Source of the DNA: Janthinobacterium rivuli
GTDB lineage: Bacteria > Pseudomonadota > Gammaproteobacteria > Burkholderiales > Burkholderiaceae_D
Direction: 5' to 3'
DNA length: 64,000 nt
Assembly: GCF_009208735.1 (NCBI RefSeq)
Contig: NZ_WFLJ01000017.1
Span: 1 to 64,000 of the forward strand
Part shown: positions 60,867-64,000 of the stretch, in pieces
Numbering within the stretch: position 1 is the stretch's first letter
How the letters are laid out: the number at the start of each line of letters is the position of its first letter
The notes under the pieces: model-generated
Seen by the model: only the letters and a program-made list of their open reading frames with translations
What the model was told of the DNA's origin: nothing
Database searches by the model: none
Position numbers and translations under genes: made by a program

Positions 60867-63533
60867 ATGACAAAAACCCTCATCATCGCCGAGAAGCCTT
60901 CTGTCGCGAACGATATCGCGAAGACGCTTGGCGGCTTCACCAAGCACGATGAGTACTTTGAATCGGATGAATACGTCCTGTCGTCGGCGGTCGGCCACCT
61001 GCTGGAGATCGCCGTACCGGAAGAATTCGACGTGAAGCGCGGCAAATGGAGTTTCGCGCACTTGCCGATGATTCCACCGTATTTCGCGCTGAACCCGATC
61101 GCCAAGACGGAAGCGCGCCTCAAAGTATTAAACAAGCTGATCAAACGTAAAGACGTCACCACCCTCATCAACGCATGCGATGCGGGGCGCGAAGGCGAGC
61201 TGATTTTCCGCCTGATCGCGCAAAACGCGAAAGCCAAGCAACCGGTCAAGCGCCTGTGGCTGCAGTCGATGACGCCGGGCGCCATCCGCGACGGTTTCTC
61301 GCACCTGCGCAGCGACGAAGAAATGCTGCCGCTGGCGGACGCGGCCCGCTGCCGTTCGGAAGCCGATTGGTTGATCGGTATCAATGGCACGCGCGCCATG
61401 ACGGCGTTTAATTCGAAAGAAGGCGGCTTCTACCTGACCACCGTGGGCCGCGTGCAGACGCCGACCCTGTCCATCGTCGTCGAACGCGAAGACAAGATCA
61501 AGAAATTCGTGCCGCGCGACTTCTGGGAAGTACGCGCCGAATTCGTCTGCGCGGCCGGCATCTATGAAGGCCGCTGGCTCGACACGAAGTTCAAGAAGGA
61601 CGAGAACGATCCCGAGAAGCGCGCCGAGCGCCTGTGGAGCAAGACGGCTGCCGACTCGATCGCCACCGCCTGCCGCGGCCGCCAAGGCATCGTCACGGAA
61701 GAGTCGAAACCGACCACCTCGATGGCGCCGGGCCTGTTCGACCTGACCAGCCTGCAGCGAGAAGCGAACTCGCGTTTCGGCTTCTCGGCCAAGAACACCC
61801 TGGGCCTGGCCCAGGCGCTGTATGAAAAGCACAAGGTGCTGACGTATCCGCGTACCGATTCGCGCCACCTGCCGGAAGACTACATGCCGACCGTGCTGCA
61901 GGCGCTGGAAACGGTCAAGGAAAACAGCAACTACCACCAGTTCGCCAAGCAGATCATCGACAAGGGCTGGGTCAAGCCGAACAAGCGTATCTTCGACAAC
62001 ACGAAGATCTCGGATCACTTCGCGATCATCCCGACGACGATCGCGCCGAAGAACCTGTCCGAGCCGGAACAGAAGCTGTACGACCTGGTCACGCGCCGCT
62101 TCATGGCCGTGTTCTTCCCGCCTGCGGAATTCCAGGTCACCACGCGTTACACGGAAGTGTCCGGCCATCAGTTCAAGACTGAAGGCAAGGTCATGACCAA
62201 TCCGGGCTGGCTGGCCATCTACGGCAAGGAAGCATCGACGGACGCCGACAAGGAAAGCAATGGCAACGGCAACCTGGTGCCGGTCGCCAAGGGCGAAAAA
62301 GTGCAGACGGAAAGCGTCAGCGCGAATGGCCTGGTGACGAAGCCGCCCGCGCGCTTCACGGAGGCGACCTTGCTGTCGGCCATGGAAGGCGCTGGCAAGC
62401 TGATCGATGACGACGAGCTGCGCGATGCGATGGCCGGCAAGGGGCTCGGCACGCCGGCGACGCGCGCGGCCACCATCGAGGGCTTGCTGACGGAACGCTA
62501 TCTGATCCGCGAAGGCCGCGAACTGATTCCGACGGCCAAGGCATCGCAGCTGATGACTTTGCTCAAAGGCCTGGGCGTCAACGAATTGACGGCGCCGGAA
62601 CTGACGGGCGAGTGGGAATACAAGCTGTCGCAGATGGAAAAAGGCAAGATTTCGCGCGAAGAGTTCATGCGTGAAATTGCACAGATGACGCAAATCATCG
62701 TCAAGCGCGCCAAGGAATACGACAACGACACCATTCCCGGCGATTACGCCACCCTGGAAACGCCATGCCCGAACTGCGGCGGCGTGGTAAAGGAAAACTA
62801 TCGTCGTTTCGCCTGCACCAAGTGCGAATTCTCGATGAGCAAGACGCCGGGTTCGCGCCAGTTCGAAATCGCCGAAGTGGAACAATTGCTGAAGGACCGC
62901 ACCATCGGCCCGCTGCAAGGTTTCCGCTCGAAGATGGGCCGTCCGTTCGCCGCCATCCTGCGCATCGTGCGCGATGAAGAGATCAAGAACTTCAAGCTGG
63001 AATTCGATTTCGGCCAGAACGACGAGAGCGAAGATGGCGAAGGCGTCGATTTCACGGGCCAGACGCCCGTGGGACCTTGCCCCAAGTGCAACGCCGGCGT
63101 GTATGAAATGGGCCTGGCCTATGTGTGCGAGCACAGCGTGGCCAAGCCGAAGACGTGCGACTTCCGCAGCGGCCGCATCATCTTGCAGCAGGAAATCTTG
63201 CCGGAACAAATGGCAAAACTGCTCAACGATGGCAAGACGGACTTGCTGCCGGGCTTTGTTTCCCAGCGTACCCGTCGTCCGTTCAAGGCATTCCTCGTGC
63301 GCGGCAAGGATGGCAAGGTGAGCTTCGAGTTTGAAGAGCGCAAGGCCAAGCCGGGCGCCAAGACGAAGGCGGCAGCCGTCGAGGCCGAAGGCGAAGAAGG
63401 CGCGGCGCCAGCGAAGAAAACGGCCGTCAAGAAAGCGGCAGCCGTCAAAAAGGCGCCGGCCAAGAAAGCGACGGCCGTGAAAAAGCCGGCCGCCAAGAAG
63501 GCGCCGGCGAAGAAAGCGGCGGCGGCGGAGTAA
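60867..63533 (+). CDS. topB: DNA topoisomerase III with Lys/Ala-rich tail
   Basis: The 888-residue type IA topoisomerase begins MTKTLIIAEKPSVANDIAKT (Toprim) and has DAGREGELIFRL. The catalytic Tyr327 lies in VLTYPRTDSRHLPEDY. RAATIEGLLTERYLIREGRE belongs to the core. The C-terminal part has a zinc-ribbon (CPNCGG...FACTKCEFSM) and a second Cys-containing segment (CPKCNAGVYEMGLAYVCEHS). The last about 55 residues are repeats of Ala, Lys, Pro and Val, like histone H1-type tails. The enzyme decatenates DNA; E. coli TopB is about 650 residues, so this one is extended. Confidence 0.95.
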   Translation: MTKTLIIAEKPSVANDIAKTLGGFTKHDEYFESDEYVLSSAVGHLLEIAVPEEFDVKRGKWSFAHLPMIPPYFALNPIAKTEARLKVLNKLIKRKDVTTLINACDAGREGELIFRLIAQNAKAKQPVKRLWLQSMTPGAIRDGFSHLRSDEEMLPLADAARCRSEADWLIGINGTRAMTAFNSKEGGFYLTTVGRVQTPTLSIVVEREDKIKKFVPRDFWEVRAEFVCAAGIYEGRWLDTKFKKDENDPEKRAERLWSKTAADSIATACRGRQGIVTEESKPTTSMAPGLFDLTSLQREANSRFGFSAKNTLGLAQALYEKHKVLTYPRTDSRHLPEDYMPTVLQALETVKENSNYHQFAKQIIDKGWVKPNKRIFDNTKISDHFAIIPTTIAPKNLSEPEQKLYDLVTRRFMAVFFPPAEFQVTTRYTEVSGHQFKTEGKVMTNPGWLAIYGKEASTDADKESNGNGNLVPVAKGEKVQTESVSANGLVTKPPARFTEATLLSAMEGAGKLIDDDELRDAMAGKGLGTPATRAATIEGLLTERYLIREGRELIPTAKASQLMTLLKGLGVNELTAPELTGEWEYKLSQMEKGKISREEFMREIAQMTQIIVKRAKEYDNDTIPGDYATLETPCPNCGGVVKENYRRFACTKCEFSMSKTPGSRQFEIAEVEQLLKDRTIGPLQGFRSKMGRPFAAILRIVRDEEIKNFKLEFDFGQNDESEDGEGVDFTGQTPVGPCPKCNAGVYEMGLAYVCEHSVAKPKTCDFRSGRIILQQEILPEQMAKLLNDGKTDLLPGFVSQRTRRPFKAFLVRGKDGKVSFEFEERKAKPGAKTKAAAVEAEGEEGAAPAKKTAVKKAAAVKKAPAKKATAVKKPAAKKAPAKKAAAAE

Positions 63534-63560
63534 TCCGGCGCCAGCCAGGCAGGCAGACAA

Positions 63561-63589
63561 AAGCCAGGGATCGCTCCCTGGCTTTTTTT
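63561..63589 (+). terminator. Rho-independent terminator after topB
   Basis: AAGCCAGGGA, loop TCGC, TCCCTGGCTT and a run of seven T form a strong terminator 27 bp after the topB stop. Confidence 0.92.
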
Positions 63590-63603
63590 ACGTCCCGAGG
63601 CTC

Positions 63604-64000
63604 TTAGTCCAGGTAGTCGGAATACTCGCGCTGCGCGTAGTTCTGCAAGTTGGCCCACGGCTGCGCCTTGCTGACGGTCGGCTGCAGCTTGACGTCGACC
63701 CGGCGATAGAAGGTGTTCGCGCGGTCGCCGCTTTCGATGATCAGGGGAATCTGCTTTTGCTCATCCCACAGGATGCGCTGGAACACGCCATTCTTTTCCA
63801 CTTCGCGCCAGCGTGCGCCCGTCACGGTCGATGCCTGTTTCGACAGCGGCATGGCGGCTACCAGTTTCGGGTCCAGCAGATAGAAACTGTTTTCCCAGGA
63901 ACCATCGAAATTGACGTTTTCGTACTCGGCTTTCGGGATGGCGACGACGATCTTGTCGTGCGCATCGATGTATTCCACGCGCACGGTGTTCTTTTCCAGC
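63604..64000 (-). CDS. Partial unidentified protein (C-terminal end)
   Basis: The frame stays open to the right edge of the window, so the 5' end of the gene lies outside. The visible about 132 residues contain VEYIDAHDKIVVAIPKAEYE, SFYLLDPKLVAAMPLSKQAS, RILWDEQKQIPLIIESGDRA and the end NYAQREYSDYLD. The alternation of charged and hydrophobic residues suggests beta strands. I do not recognise the family. It is convergent with topB. Confidence 0.65.
   Translation of the reverse strand, partial: LEKNTVRVEYIDAHDKIVVAIPKAEYENVNFDGSWENSFYLLDPKLVAAMPLSKQASTVTGARWREVEKNGVFQRILWDEQKQIPLIIESGDRANTFYRRVDVKLQPTVSKAQPWANLQNYAQREYSDYLD

Overview
The window looks like core chromosome of a GC-rich betaproteobacterium of the family Oxalobacteraceae (Janthinobacterium/Massilia/Duganella type). 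This rests on protein content and gene order: glnK-amtB behind a TorF-type porin, the EIIA-Man/HPr/EI trio behind gshA-gshB, metX-metW-ampG, rsmB-DUF4390-ntrY-response regulator, DUF1840 and DUF3567 proteins, and smg-topB. It is an inference from recognised families, not a database result. The window opens at the 3' end of an rRNA operon (5S rRNA plus terminator) and closes inside an unidentified gene. I see no prophage, insertion sequence, CRISPR array or tRNA gene.

Layout. 0-3.2 kb: DUF1840 protein, a lipoprotein, comM and ubiK, all on the minus strand. 3.2-6.2 kb: a nitrogen-control unit (torF-like porin, glnK, amtB) behind a well-formed sigma-54 promoter and an NtrC-like enhancer palindrome. 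6.3-11.3 kb: glutathione synthesis (gshA, gshB) followed by a PTS phosphorelay without a permease (EIIA-Man, HPr, EI). 11.3-16.3 kb: a tightly overlapping run metX-metW-ampG-M48 peptidase-pseudouridine synthase. 16.3-23 kb: xth, pyrE, a TauE/GNAT pair divergent from a LysR regulator and a hydrolase, small membrane proteins and a Gfo/Idh oxidoreductase. 23-24 kb: an AT-rich islet with a probably frameshifted membrane protein. 24-27.4 kb: gatCAB. 27.7-34.6 kb: the rod-shape operon mreBCD-mrdA-rodA-rlpA. 34.6-40.8 kb, minus strand: SPOR protein, coaX, birA, SDR, dsbA, FtsN-like SPOR protein, argS. 41.2-46.7 kb: rsmB, DUF4390, ntrY, a response regulator without an AAA+ domain, and a CobW-like remnant. 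46.9-49.4 kb: DUF3567, a class II amidotransferase and an EAL-HDOD protein. 49.5-53.8 kb: SPW protein and metH. 54.4-56.9 kb: a large M66-type metalloprotease lipoprotein. 57-63.6 kb: fmt and def, then dprA, smg and topB.

How the genes work together. Nitrogen supply (GlnK/AmtB), PTS signalling and an NtrY-type two-component system suggest several nutrient-sensing layers. MetX/MetW and MetH cover the early and last steps of methionine synthesis. The mre/mrd/rlpA block, AmpG, the SPOR proteins and DsbA serve the envelope. GatCAB, ArgS, Fmt, Def and RsmB serve translation.

There is no obvious new multi-gene system. The points most worth a second look are the sigma-54/NtrC control region, the 15-bp perfect hairpin before metX, the AT-rich islet, the P-loop-less CobW-like protein behind the AAA-less response regulator, the M66 protease, and an apparent inversion separating fmt from rsmB.
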